This document shows positions 1 to 6,352 of a stretch of 6,987 nucleotides of DNA, one piece after another; within the stretch, counting starts at the first letter, position 1, and the number at the start of each line of letters is the position of its first letter. The notes under the pieces are model-generated. The model saw only the letters and a program-made list of their open reading frames with translations, searched no databases and was not told where the DNA came from. Source of the stretch: DATLED01 sp035525495 (lineage in GTDB: Bacteria; Actinomycetota; Acidimicrobiia; Acidimicrobiales; CADCTF01); the NCBI GenBank assembly GCA_035525495.1, contig DATLED010000099.1, positions 1-6,987 of the forward strand, read 5' to 3'. The position numbers and the translations under genes were made by a program.

Positions 1-1
1 G

Positions 2-1765
2 GTCGACCGGGAGGAGCGGCCCGACGTCGACTCGGTGTACATGGACGCCACGCAGGCGATGACCGGTCGGGGCGGGTGGCCGATGACGGTGTTCATGACG
101 CCGGACGGCCGGCCGTTCTTCGCCGGCACCTACTTCCCGAAGTCGAGCCACCACGGCCGTCCCGGGTTCGTCGACGTGATGCGGGCGGTGCACGAGGCGT
201 GGACGGACCGGCGCGACGATCTCGTCGCCCAGGCCGACCAGTTGAGCGAGGCGGTGCGCGCCCGCAGCACGCTCGCCGGCAGCGCCGACGGCGAGGGCCA
301 CGCCCACGCCCTCGACATCTCGATGCTGCAAGCGGGGTACGACGTGCTGCGCCAGGCGTTCGAGCCGGAGTGGGGCGGCTTCGGGCGAGCGCCCAAGTTC
401 CCGCAGGTGTCCTACCTCGAGCTGCTGTTCCGTGCGCATGCGCACAACCGATCGCCCGAGACGCTCGGCATGTTGACGACGACCCTCGATGCGATGGCGA
501 GCGGCGGGATCTACGACCACCTCGGCGGCGGGTTCAGCCGCTACAGCGTCGATGCCTTCTGGATGGTCCCCCACTTCGAGAAGATGCTCTACGACGAGGC
601 GCAGTTGTTGCGCGCCTACCTCCACGGGTGGCAGGCGACCGGGAACGAGCACTGGCGGCAGGTGTGCGAGGAGATCGTGGCCTACGTGCTGCGCGACCTC
701 CGGTCGCCCGAAGGAGGGCTGTACTCGGCCGAGGACGCGGACTCCGAGGGTGAGGAGGGCAAGTTCTACGTCTGGCGTCCCGAGGAGATCGCCGAGGTCC
801 TCGACCCGGAAGGCCTCACCGACGCCGCCCTCGAGTGGTGGGGCGTCACCAAGGCGGGGAACTTCGAGGGCTCGAACATCCTCCACCGGCCGGTGCGCGG
901 CGATCTCGTCCGACCGCCCGAGGTCGAGCGGGCCCGCCAACTCCTCCTCGAGGCCCGCTCGACGCGCATCCGTCCCGGTCTCGACGACAAGGTCCTCACC
1001 GAGTGGAACGCGATGTTCGTCAGCGCGCTGGCGGAAGCGGGCGCGGCGATGGGTCGCCAGGACTGGCTCGACGAGGCCGCTCGCACCGGCGACTTCCTCC
1101 TCGCCAACCTCCGCGTCGACGGACGCTGGCGACGCAGCTGGCATCGCGGCCGCAGCAACGACCGTCTCGTCGCGTACGCCGTCGACCACGCGTGGCTCGT
1201 CGACGCCTTCACCCGCCTCGGTGAGGCCCGCGGGGAAGCCCGGTGGATCGAGGCGGCGAGGGAGGCCGCCGATGCGTTGCTCGCGCTGTTCTGGGACGCC
1301 GAGGAGGGCGGCGTCTTCACCGTCGGACACGACGCCGAGCAGCTGATCGTGCGCCAGAAGGACTCCTACGACGGCGCCACCCCGTCGGCCAACGGGGTCG
1401 CCTCGGTCGCACTCCTGCGACTCGGCGCGCTCACCGGAGAGCTGCGCTACACCGATGCCGGCGTGGCCGTCCTGACGTGGTTGGCGGAGTCGATGGCGCA
1501 CCACCCCCAGGCGTTCACGTACGCGCTCCAGGGCGTCGACCTCGTCGCCTCCGGCATCGACGAGATCGCGATCGTGGGCGACCGACGCGACCTCGTCGAC
1601 GCCGTCGTCCGCGACTACCGACCCAACGCGGTGCTCGCGTGGGGCGAGCGCTACACCTCACCGCTGTGGGACCAGCGGGAGGACGGACTGGCCTACGTGT
1701 GTCGCGACTTCGCGTGCCGCGCGCCCGTCTCGTCCGTCGCCGAGCTGCTGGGCCAACTGGGGTGA
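2..1765 (+). CDS. Thioredoxin domain-containing protein, DUF255/YyaL (SPATA20) family, 5' partial
   Basis: The reading frame is open from the first bases of the window (VDREERPDVDS just before the first in-window start codon), so the true start lies off the left edge. This family usually has about 670-700 residues; 587 are present, so some 80-110 N-terminal residues, including the expected CxxC region, are missing. The visible end of the thioredoxin-like domain carries GGWPMTVFMTPDG and AGTYFP. The rest is the helical, glycosidase-like barrel with family motifs: YDHLGGGFSRYS and PHFEKMLYDE (fragment residues about 170-200), AEDADSEGEEG (about 243-253), DDKVLTEWNAMF (about 328-339) and SYDGATPSANG (about 455-465). 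The C-terminal CRDFACRAPV cysteine pair is also typical. The family is predicted cytosolic; its biochemical role is poorly defined (a sugar-isomerase-like barrel fused to a thioredoxin fold). No disruption is seen. Family call secure, function not. Confidence 0.95.
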   Translation, partial: VDREERPDVDSVYMDATQAMTGRGGWPMTVFMTPDGRPFFAGTYFPKSSHHGRPGFVDVMRAVHEAWTDRRDDLVAQADQLSEAVRARSTLAGSADGEGHAHALDISMLQAGYDVLRQAFEPEWGGFGRAPKFPQVSYLELLFRAHAHNRSPETLGMLTTTLDAMASGGIYDHLGGGFSRYSVDAFWMVPHFEKMLYDEAQLLRAYLHGWQATGNEHWRQVCEEIVAYVLRDLRSPEGGLYSAEDADSEGEEGKFYVWRPEEIAEVLDPEGLTDAALEWWGVTKAGNFEGSNILHRPVRGDLVRPPEVERARQLLLEARSTRIRPGLDDKVLTEWNAMFVSALAEAGAAMGRQDWLDEAARTGDFLLANLRVDGRWRRSWHRGRSNDRLVAYAVDHAWLVDAFTRLGEARGEARWIEAAREAADALLALFWDAEEGGVFTVGHDAEQLIVRQKDSYDGATPSANGVASVALLRLGALTGELRYTDAGVAVLTWLAESMAHHPQAFTYALQGVDLVASGIDEIAIVGDRRDLVDAVVRDYRPNAVLAWGERYTSPLWDQREDGLAYVCRDFACRAPVSSVAELLGQLG

Positions 1766-1845
1766 GCGGGTGCGCGGCATCCCGGGCACGACGACGACAC
1801 GCCGGGCGGAGGTGACCCGTTCCGGCACGAGGAGGTTCCCCGAAG

Positions 1846-1868
1846 TCGTCACACCCCCTCCGTATGCT
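1846..1868 (+). promoter_or_regulatory. Candidate PafBC-dependent (RecA-NDp type) promoter
   Basis: TCGTC at 1846-1850 is followed by A and, exactly 12 bp after TCGTC, by TATGCT at 1863-1868. The mycobacterial RecA-NDp consensus is TTGTC-R-GTG-N8-TANNNT, that is, the same 12-bp spacing between TTGTC and the -10 element. The site matches four of five bases of TTGTC, the R position (A) and TANNNT; the GTG positions read CAC. No conventional -35 hexamer lies 16-18 bp upstream of the -10, as expected for promoters that use PafBC instead. A transcript would start about 7-8 bp after the -10, at or next to the in-frame GTG at 1876. pafB and pafC lie just beyond the convergent gene. The sequence match is seen; PafBC binding is inferred. 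Confidence 0.6.
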
Positions 1869-1875
1869 CCGAAGC

Positions 1876-2517
1876 GTGGGGTACACGGGCCGACGGCCCC
1901 TCTACGGACTCGACATCGAGACCGACACGTCCGACGACGGGCTCGACCCGGGCGTGGCGCGGGTGGTCGCCGTGGCCGTCTCGTCAGAAGCAGGCGGCGA
2001 CGTCGTGCTCACGGGGTCCGAGGGCGGCGTGCTGGCTGCGCTGGACGCCCACCTGGGCGACCTCGAGCCGGGGGTCGTGGTGACCTGGAACGGCGGTGCG
2101 TTCGACCTGCCGTTCCTGGCCGCCCGGGCGGCGGTCGTGGGCGTACCGCTGGGGCTCGAGCTCGCTTGGGATCCGGCGGCGTACCGGCTGGGGCGGGCTC
2201 CGCTGCCCGGGTCGTTGGGGGTGTACGCGGCGTGCTGGTACGGCCACGGACACCTCGACGCCTATCGGGCGTGGCGGGCCGTCGGCCTGGCTTCGACCGA
2301 CGAGCCCTGCGGGCTGAAGGCGGTCGCGCGGACCGAGGGCCTCGACGCCGTCGAGGTCAGCGACATCTCCCAGCTGCACGCCGTCCCCGTCGGCGAGTTG
2401 CGCCGCTACGTCGCTTCGGACGCCGCCCTCGCCCGCCAGCTGGCGGAGCACCACTGGTCGCAGCTCCGGCGCTGCGTCGACCGCCTGCCGCCCGGCGGTC
2501 AGCTCGCCCTCGGCTGA
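1876..2517 (+). CDS. Stand-alone DEDDy 3'-5' exonuclease (RNase H-like, DNA polymerase B proofreading-type)
   Basis: This encodes a 213-residue RNase H-like 3'-5' exonuclease with all three exonuclease motifs. Exo I is LDIET (D13, E15). Exo II is TWNGGAFDLPFL (N72, D77). Exo III is YVASD (Y178, D182), the Y-x3-D form of the DEDDy subclass. HGHLDAYRAW between Exo II and III resembles the HxD segment of family-B polymerase exonucleases. No polymerase or helicase domain is attached. The expected activity is metal-dependent degradation of single-stranded or frayed DNA ends in the cytosol. An ATG at 1864 would add four residues, but it lies inside the TATGCT -10-like element and has no ribosome binding site. 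The GTG at 1876 suits a leaderless start and is preferred. The gene converges on pafC with a 21-bp gap. Family call strong; substrate and damage induction are inferred. Confidence 0.88.
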   Translation: MGYTGRRPLYGLDIETDTSDDGLDPGVARVVAVAVSSEAGGDVVLTGSEGGVLAALDAHLGDLEPGVVVTWNGGAFDLPFLAARAAVVGVPLGLELAWDPAAYRLGRAPLPGSLGVYAACWYGHGHLDAYRAWRAVGLASTDEPCGLKAVARTEGLDAVEVSDISQLHAVPVGELRRYVASDAALARQLAEHHWSQLRRCVDRLPPGGQLALG

Positions 2518-2538
2518 AACCAGCCCTCCGATCGGTGG

Positions 2539-3483
2539 TCAGTATCGGGCGAGGAGACGACGTGCGGCGGTTGCGCCGACGGCGGTGAGCTCGGCGGGGA
2601 GCTCGACGACCGCGTCGGGTCCGACCCGCAGCAGCAGGCGCTCGAGCCACCGCTCCCCCGCGACGGCGAGTCGCAGCCGCAATCGGCCGTCGTCCAGCTC
2701 CTCGACGTCGAGCGGGTCGTAGGACTCGGCCACCCACCGGGCCGACGGCGGCACGACGACCACCACCTCCACCGTGTCCCCACTGCCCCTGAATGCCCGC
2801 TCGGGCGGCGTGACCGGCGCGCCGGACGGAACCTCGAACACCTCCCCGGTCTCGGCCACCGAGGCGAACCGATCCACCCGGAAGTGGCGCACGACGCCCC
2901 GCAACGAGTCCGCCGCCGCCACGTACCACCGCCCCTCCTGCGAGAACACCACGTAGGGATCGATCACCCGCGAGGTCACCTCGTCGCGCCACGCCGAGAA
3001 GTACTCGACGGCCAACCGCAGCCGGCCCTCGACCGCCGCCCGCACCTCGGCGAGCAACGGCGGCGTCTCGAGGTCGACGGCAACGCTCCCGCCGTCGGCA
3101 CCCAATGCCGCCTCCAACTTCGCCAGCGCGGAGGCCAGGGGACCCTCGGCGCTCGCGCCCGGCACCGCGAGCAAGGTGCGCCCCGCCGCCAGCACGGCGA
3201 ACCCCTCGGCCGGCGTCAACCGCATCGGACGGTTGAAGAACGGCCCCTTCCACGCCAGTACCGACCCGTCGTCGTCGAGCATCACCGAGATCATGTGCTC
3301 CGCCCCGTACGGAGGGACCCCGCAGCACATCACGAGGTTGAGGTCCCGCACGACGTCGTCCTCGCTCACCCCGAACCTGGCCGCCAGCTCCTCCACGGTC
3401 GAGCCGCCCTGCTCCAACAACCACGGCACCATGACCAGCATCCGCCGCAGCCGAGGCGCGAAGTTCGACGGGCCCCGGGCCAT
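2539..3483 (-). CDS. pafC: PafC-like WYL-domain transcriptional regulator
   Basis: This 314-residue protein has an N-terminal winged helix-turn-helix (about residues 12-50; STVEELAARFGVSEDDVVRD), a PafC-type linker VMCCGVPPYG (about 51-60), a WYL domain (about 145-210) and a C-terminal WCX extension. The signature triad reads WYV (186-188) instead of WYL; the downstream FRVDR (201-205) is intact. In mycobacteria PafC pairs with PafB to activate the RecA/LexA-independent DNA-damage response, probably sensing a nucleic-acid ligand through WYL. The ATG at 3483 shares its A with the TGA of pafB, implying translational coupling and balanced synthesis. The open frame runs upstream to 3576, but that part overlaps pafB and is arginine-rich shadow sequence, so the coupled ATG is preferred. 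It ends 21 bp from the convergent exonuclease gene. WYL regulators are common, but the tandem pair and length fit PafBC well. Confidence 0.9.
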   Translation of the reverse strand: MARGPSNFAPRLRRMLVMVPWLLEQGGSTVEELAARFGVSEDDVVRDLNLVMCCGVPPYGAEHMISVMLDDDGSVLAWKGPFFNRPMRLTPAEGFAVLAAGRTLLAVPGASAEGPLASALAKLEAALGADGGSVAVDLETPPLLAEVRAAVEGRLRLAVEYFSAWRDEVTSRVIDPYVVFSQEGRWYVAAADSLRGVVRHFRVDRFASVAETGEVFEVPSGAPVTPPERAFRGSGDTVEVVVVVPPSARWVAESYDPLDVEELDDGRLRLRLAVAGERWLERLLLRVGPDAVVELPAELTAVGATAARRLLARY

Positions 3484-4430
3484 CAGCCGACGAACCGTCG
3501 CAACCAGTCGGCGACGTCCGCTCGCAGCTCCGGCGGACCGACGACCTCGGCGTGGTCGAGCATGCCTAGCACCCACGAGCGGAAATTCCCCCGCTCCCGG
3601 ACGGGCATCGTCAACCTCACCGACCCGTCGCCATCGACGTCACGCACGACGGTGGCGGACTCCCCGGCGTCGGCGACCGCCTTGGCCGCGAGCACCGCGT
3701 CGACCCGTACGGTCGCGATCTCGAGGCGTTCGTCGACGTCGTCCTCACCGAAGAGCCAGGGCTTCGGCATCATCTCGTCGGGGTCCGTCGGCGCCGCCCG
3801 CCGGGCCTCGAAGCCGGCGGGCGATCCCACCGCGACGTCGTCGCCCAAGCGGTCGACCCGGAAGTTGCGGTCCGCGCCCCGCAACCGGTCGAACCCGAAC
3901 AGGTACCAATGGCCGTCCCGGAAGAACAGCGACGCCGGCTCGACCGTCCGAGCGTCACCCGCCCGTAGGAACGTGACCGTCGCTCGTCTCCGAATGGCGG
4001 CGTGGAGCATCGGCAACAGCGGGTGCTCGTCGAGGTCGGCGAGCGCCGAAGCCGCGCCCGGAGCCACCGCACCGGCGCCGAGCCCGACCGTGAGCTTGCG
4101 CAGCCCCTCCTCCCCACCCTCACCCAGGGGCACCGCAGCCACGGCGAGCTGAAGGGCGAGCTGCTCGTCCTCGCTCAGACCGAGGTCCGGCAGGTAGTAG
4201 TCCTCCGGCGGGATCCGGTAGCGCCCGTCCTCCTCCACCAGCGGGATGTCCTCGTCCCGCAGGAGCTTCTTGTCCCGCTCGAAGGCCCGGCGTCGGGCAC
4301 CCTCGCCCTCGGGGTAGCCGGGGATCCCGCCCACGATCTCCGCATACGTCGCACCCCGCCCCTGACGCTCGCCGGCGTCGAGGAGGAAGGTCACCAGGTT
4401 GGCGAGGCGCTCGAAGCGATCTTCGGCCAC
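3483..4430 (-). CDS. pafB: PafB-like WYL-domain transcriptional regulator
   Basis: This 315-residue protein begins RFERLANLVTFLLD, the typical start of the PafB winged helix (about residues 5-65). A WYL domain follows (about 143-205) with HWYLFGFDRLRG (WYL at 175-177) and FRVDR (190-194), then a WCX C-terminal domain (about 235-315). PafB forms a heterodimeric activator with PafC that directs RNA polymerase to RecA-NDp promoters on DNA damage in mycobacteria. The start is GTG with a weak purine stretch (AGGG) four bases upstream; an in-frame stop upstream excludes a longer protein. The start lies 21 bp after the stop of the 59-residue gene, so it may share that transcript. No pafA, tatA/tatC or proteasome gene is in the window, so the usual neighbourhood is absent or off the edge. 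An unrelated WYL pair is possible but less likely. Confidence 0.91.
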   Translation of the reverse strand: MAEDRFERLANLVTFLLDAGERQGRGATYAEIVGGIPGYPEGEGARRRAFERDKKLLRDEDIPLVEEDGRYRIPPEDYYLPDLGLSEDEQLALQLAVAAVPLGEGGEEGLRKLTVGLGAGAVAPGAASALADLDEHPLLPMLHAAIRRRATVTFLRAGDARTVEPASLFFRDGHWYLFGFDRLRGADRNFRVDRLGDDVAVGSPAGFEARRAAPTDPDEMMPKPWLFGEDDVDERLEIATVRVDAVLAAKAVADAGESATVVRDVDGDGSVRLTMPVRERGNFRSWVLGMLDHAEVVGPPELRADVADWLRRFVG

Positions 4431-4451
4431 GCCGCCCTGTCTAGCGGCCGC

Positions 4452-4631
4452 CTAGCCGAGCGACCAGAGGTCTTCGAGGGTCAGGTGGTCGATGAAGGGC
4501 AGCGCGGCGGCGATGGCGAAGGCCCGGAGGTCCTCCTCGCTGAGCGGATGCTCGAACGTCTCGATGAGGGTCGCCTGCCCCGTGATCGGATCGTTCGACC
4601 AGAGCTCGGTCCGGCCTTCGTGCTCCTGCAT
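4452..4631 (-). CDS. Small acidic protein of unknown function (59 aa)
   Basis: A 59-residue frame opens with ATG and reads MQEHEGRTELWSNDPITG; I recognise no family. It has 12 Asp/Glu against two Arg and no Lys, so it is strongly acidic, and it has no cysteine, signal peptide or clear membrane segment. The second half (from about residue 30, LSEEDLRAFAIAAALPFIDH) looks like amphipathic helices, suggesting a small soluble binding protein. The open frame extends upstream, but that extension overlaps the NERD gene and is low-complexity shadow sequence. A GGGGA stretch about 10 bases before the ATG could serve as ribosome binding site. It sits 16 bp after the NERD stop and 21 bp before pafB, all same strand, so co-transcription is likely. 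Balanced amino-acid composition, unlike the Arg/Pro/Ser-rich shadows nearby, is the main evidence that it is a gene. Confidence 0.68.
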   Translation of the reverse strand: MQEHEGRTELWSNDPITGQATLIETFEHPLSEEDLRAFAIAAALPFIDHLTLEDLWSLG

Positions 4632-4647
4632 GGATGAGCTATCCCCA

Positions 4648-5346
4648 TCATCGCCGAGCTTCGAACACGCCTCGCGCCATCTGTCCGTTCTCCGGGACCT
4701 CGGGCAGGCGTCGCAACCATCGCCGCAGGTGGCGGCCGTCGCCCACGGCGGCCCACCGGGCCCCCGTCCACCAACGGCGGCGGACCGCCGCGCCGTGCAC
4801 GCAGAGGAACCCGTGGACGTCGGTCCGCCCACCGAGGAGCTTGGCCACGGCGGCGACCTGCCACCCCACCCGTTCGTCCACGATCCGGGGGTGGCGGCGG
4901 GCGACGCGGACCGGTCGCCGCCACTGCTTCGACTCGACGATCACGATGCCTGCGGGCCCGAGGAGGACGTGGTCGAGGTTCCACGACCGGCCGGCGAGGC
5001 CCACATCGTGGAGGACCTCGTAGCCCTCCCTTTCGATGCCCTGGAGCGCTCGGGCCGTCGCCCGCTCCCCGGCGGCCCCGGCCGCCCATCGTCCGGCCTT
5101 CGACGGCCAGAGGGCGACGATCGCGGCGACGACCGCGACGGCAACCGCCGCCCTCGGGGGCGGCGCCAACGCCAGCCCCGCCGCCGCCACGGCGGCCGCC
5201 CCCGCCCGCCTCGCCCAGGCCCGCCGCGAGCGCCGGACCGACTCGCGCGCCGCCGACCGCCCCGGTCTGGGCGCGCTCAGTCCGCCATTCCGAACTGAGC
5301 GCGCCCAGACGTGGAGCGGGTCAGGCGGCGCGCTCCCGGAGCACAC
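4648..5346 (-). CDS. NERD-domain (nuclease-related) protein with N-terminal hydrophobic region; start uncertain
   Basis: The core reads AAGAAGERATARALQ, then NLDHVLLGPAGIVIVESKQW, which is the NERD domain: a glutamate in the GE motif, the aspartate of NLDHVL and the E-x-K of VESKQW match the restriction-endonuclease-like PD-(D/E)xK fold. Upstream is a basic stretch (RESVRRSRRAWARRAG), then alanine/valine-rich hydrophobic segments (AAAVAAAGLALA and AVAVAVVAAIVALW), suggesting a membrane-anchored protein with a cytosolic nuclease domain. Start choices are poor. GTG at 5346 (used here) gives 232 residues but overlaps the patatin gene and runs through a 16-bp hairpin. GTG at 5190 follows the hairpin but drops the basic region. 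The basic region looks coding, so the real start may be in the hairpin area or at a non-standard codon. It appears to head the NERD/59-aa/pafB/pafC cluster. NERD proteins are mostly uncharacterised; nuclease activity is inferred from the fold. Confidence 0.8.
   Translation of the reverse strand: MCSGSAPPDPLHVWARSVRNGGLSAPRPGRSAARESVRRSRRAWARRAGAAAVAAAGLALAPPPRAAVAVAVVAAIVALWPSKAGRWAAGAAGERATARALQGIEREGYEVLHDVGLAGRSWNLDHVLLGPAGIVIVESKQWRRPVRVARRHPRIVDERVGWQVAAVAKLLGGRTDVHGFLCVHGAAVRRRWWTGARWAAVGDGRHLRRWLRRLPEVPENGQMARGVFEARR
5265..5310 (-). terminator. Perfect 16-bp inverted repeat, probable transcription terminator of the patatin gene
   Basis: Arms at 5265-5280 (GTCTGGGCGCGCTCAG) and 5295-5310 are perfect reverse complements around a 14-base loop. 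The hairpin begins 10 bp after the patatin stop codon, where a terminator would be expected. No T-run follows on the minus strand; such I-shaped terminators are reported in high-GC actinobacteria. It also overlaps the possible 5' end of the NERD gene, so attenuation of that gene or an operator role is an alternative. Confidence 0.55.
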
Positions 5347-6328
5347 CCTGGAACCGGTCGGTGGCGAGTTGACGCGCCGCGGACTCGTATGCCGCCTTGG
5401 CCACGAGGTCCCAGCCACCCCGCCGCATGAGGTTCACGCCGTGGATGCGGAGCTCGCCGGCGGACGGGCGGATCAACAGGACCTCGGCACCCCGACGGCG
5501 CGCATCCTCCATCTCGTCGACGAGCATGCGCGCGGGGATGCGCCGCACGAGCTGGGTCCACGGCGCCGGCAGCGACCCGCCGGTGTCGTAGGCCAGCGGA
5601 GCGGCGCAGATGACGAGGCGGCAACCCGCTTTGGCCGCGAGATCGAGGTTCGTCGTCGAGTGGATGCCGCCGTCGACCAGTGTGCGGCCGGCGACCCGCA
5701 CCGGCGGATAGAGCCCGGGGATGGCGCACGATGCCGAGACCGCCGCCCGCAGCGAGGCCGTCGCGGACTTCGTGGCCGCGGCCCGTCCCGGCTTGCCGAG
5801 CACGACGCGCCGTCCGGTACCGATGTCCACGCAGCACAACCACAGCGGCTTGTCCGGCCAACCGACCGGCAGCTCCTCGGCGAAGCGCCGCCGTCCCTCG
5901 GTCATCTCGAAGACGCCGCCGGGGAAGGCGCGCTGCAACGCCTCCGGCATCCGCAGGAACGGCGCCGGCACCCGCAGGAAGGCGCGACTCGAGACGTAGG
6001 CGGACCCCACCAGCCGCCGCGCCAGGGAAAGCGGGTCGGTGAACGCGGGAGCGAGGATTCCCCGGGAGCGCGCGTCGAGCTCCTCGGCCGACAGCCCGTC
6101 CATCGACGGATGCGTGCCCAGCGCGATCTGCCACAGCTCCTCGGTCGACCAACCGCTGCGCATGTAGGCGGCCGCCACCGACCCGGCGGAGGTGCCGATG
6201 ATGACGTCGGCCTCGTCGGGCACCACTCCCGCTTGTTCGAGCGCCCGCAGCACCCCTGCGTGATACGCAAGCCCGACGGTGCCACCCGCCCCGAGGACGA
6301 GTCCGAGGTCCATCGGCAAAGTGTCCAC
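5321..6328 (-). CDS. Patatin-like phospholipase (serine lipid acyl hydrolase)
   Basis: This 335-residue protein has the complete patatin Ser-Asp dyad layout. The glycine-rich oxyanion loop is LVLGAGGTVGLAYHAGVL (about residues 10-27), the nucleophile elbow is GTSAGS (Ser47) and the catalytic aspartate lies in VDGGIHSTTN (Asp219). The intervening region matches bacterial patatins such as the RssA/YchK type in size and order. The expected reaction is hydrolysis of acyl chains from phospholipids or related esters. No signal peptide is seen, so it is probably cytosolic or membrane-peripheral. The start is GTG at 6328; an ATG at 6313, five codons in (MDLGLVLGAGG), is an equally good choice since neither has a clear Shine-Dalgarno. 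It ends just before a strong hairpin, so it is probably transcribed separately from the NERD/pafBC cluster. Family confident; substrate unknown. Confidence 0.93.
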   Translation of the reverse strand: MDTLPMDLGLVLGAGGTVGLAYHAGVLRALEQAGVVPDEADVIIGTSAGSVAAAYMRSGWSTEELWQIALGTHPSMDGLSAEELDARSRGILAPAFTDPLSLARRLVGSAYVSSRAFLRVPAPFLRMPEALQRAFPGGVFEMTEGRRRFAEELPVGWPDKPLWLCCVDIGTGRRVVLGKPGRAAATKSATASLRAAVSASCAIPGLYPPVRVAGRTLVDGGIHSTTNLDLAAKAGCRLVICAAPLAYDTGGSLPAPWTQLVRRIPARMLVDEMEDARRRGAEVLLIRPSAGELRIHGVNLMRRGGWDLVAKAAYESAARQLATDRFQGVLRERAA

Positions 6329-6352
6329 GCTTCAGGAACCCGAAAGGTGGAT

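Noticed and set aside
489..1346. Alternative plus-strand frame (285 codons) inside the DUF255 gene
   Set aside because: Ser/Arg/Thr/Pro-rich shadow with no recognisable domain.
1786..1800. Short CGA/ACG trinucleotide run after the DUF255 gene
   Set aside because: Only about three to four units; ordinary in this base composition.
2512..2525. GGCTG-AAAC-CAGCC hairpin at the exonuclease stop codon as a terminator
   Set aside because: Only a 5-bp stem with no T-run, common by chance in GC-rich sequence; too weak to list as a feature.
1770..2588. Plus-strand open frame of 272 codons overlapping the exonuclease in another frame
   Set aside because: Very Arg/Gly/Ala-rich, no motif, and it conflicts with the exonuclease frame that has all three catalytic motifs.
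2884..4152. Long plus-strand open frame (422 codons) antisense to pafB/pafC
   Set aside because: Its product is Arg/Pro/His/Ser-rich with no domain; it is the mirror of two well-supported WYL genes and arises from high GC content.
4441..4455. Imperfect palindrome CTAGCGGCCGCCTAG between the 59-aa gene and pafB as an operator or attenuator
   Set aside because: One-base asymmetry, built around a common GC-rich 8-mer and partly within the stop codon; no second copy seen. The nearby TAGACA also lacks the final T of a -10 element and has no TTGTC-like box 12 bp upstream.
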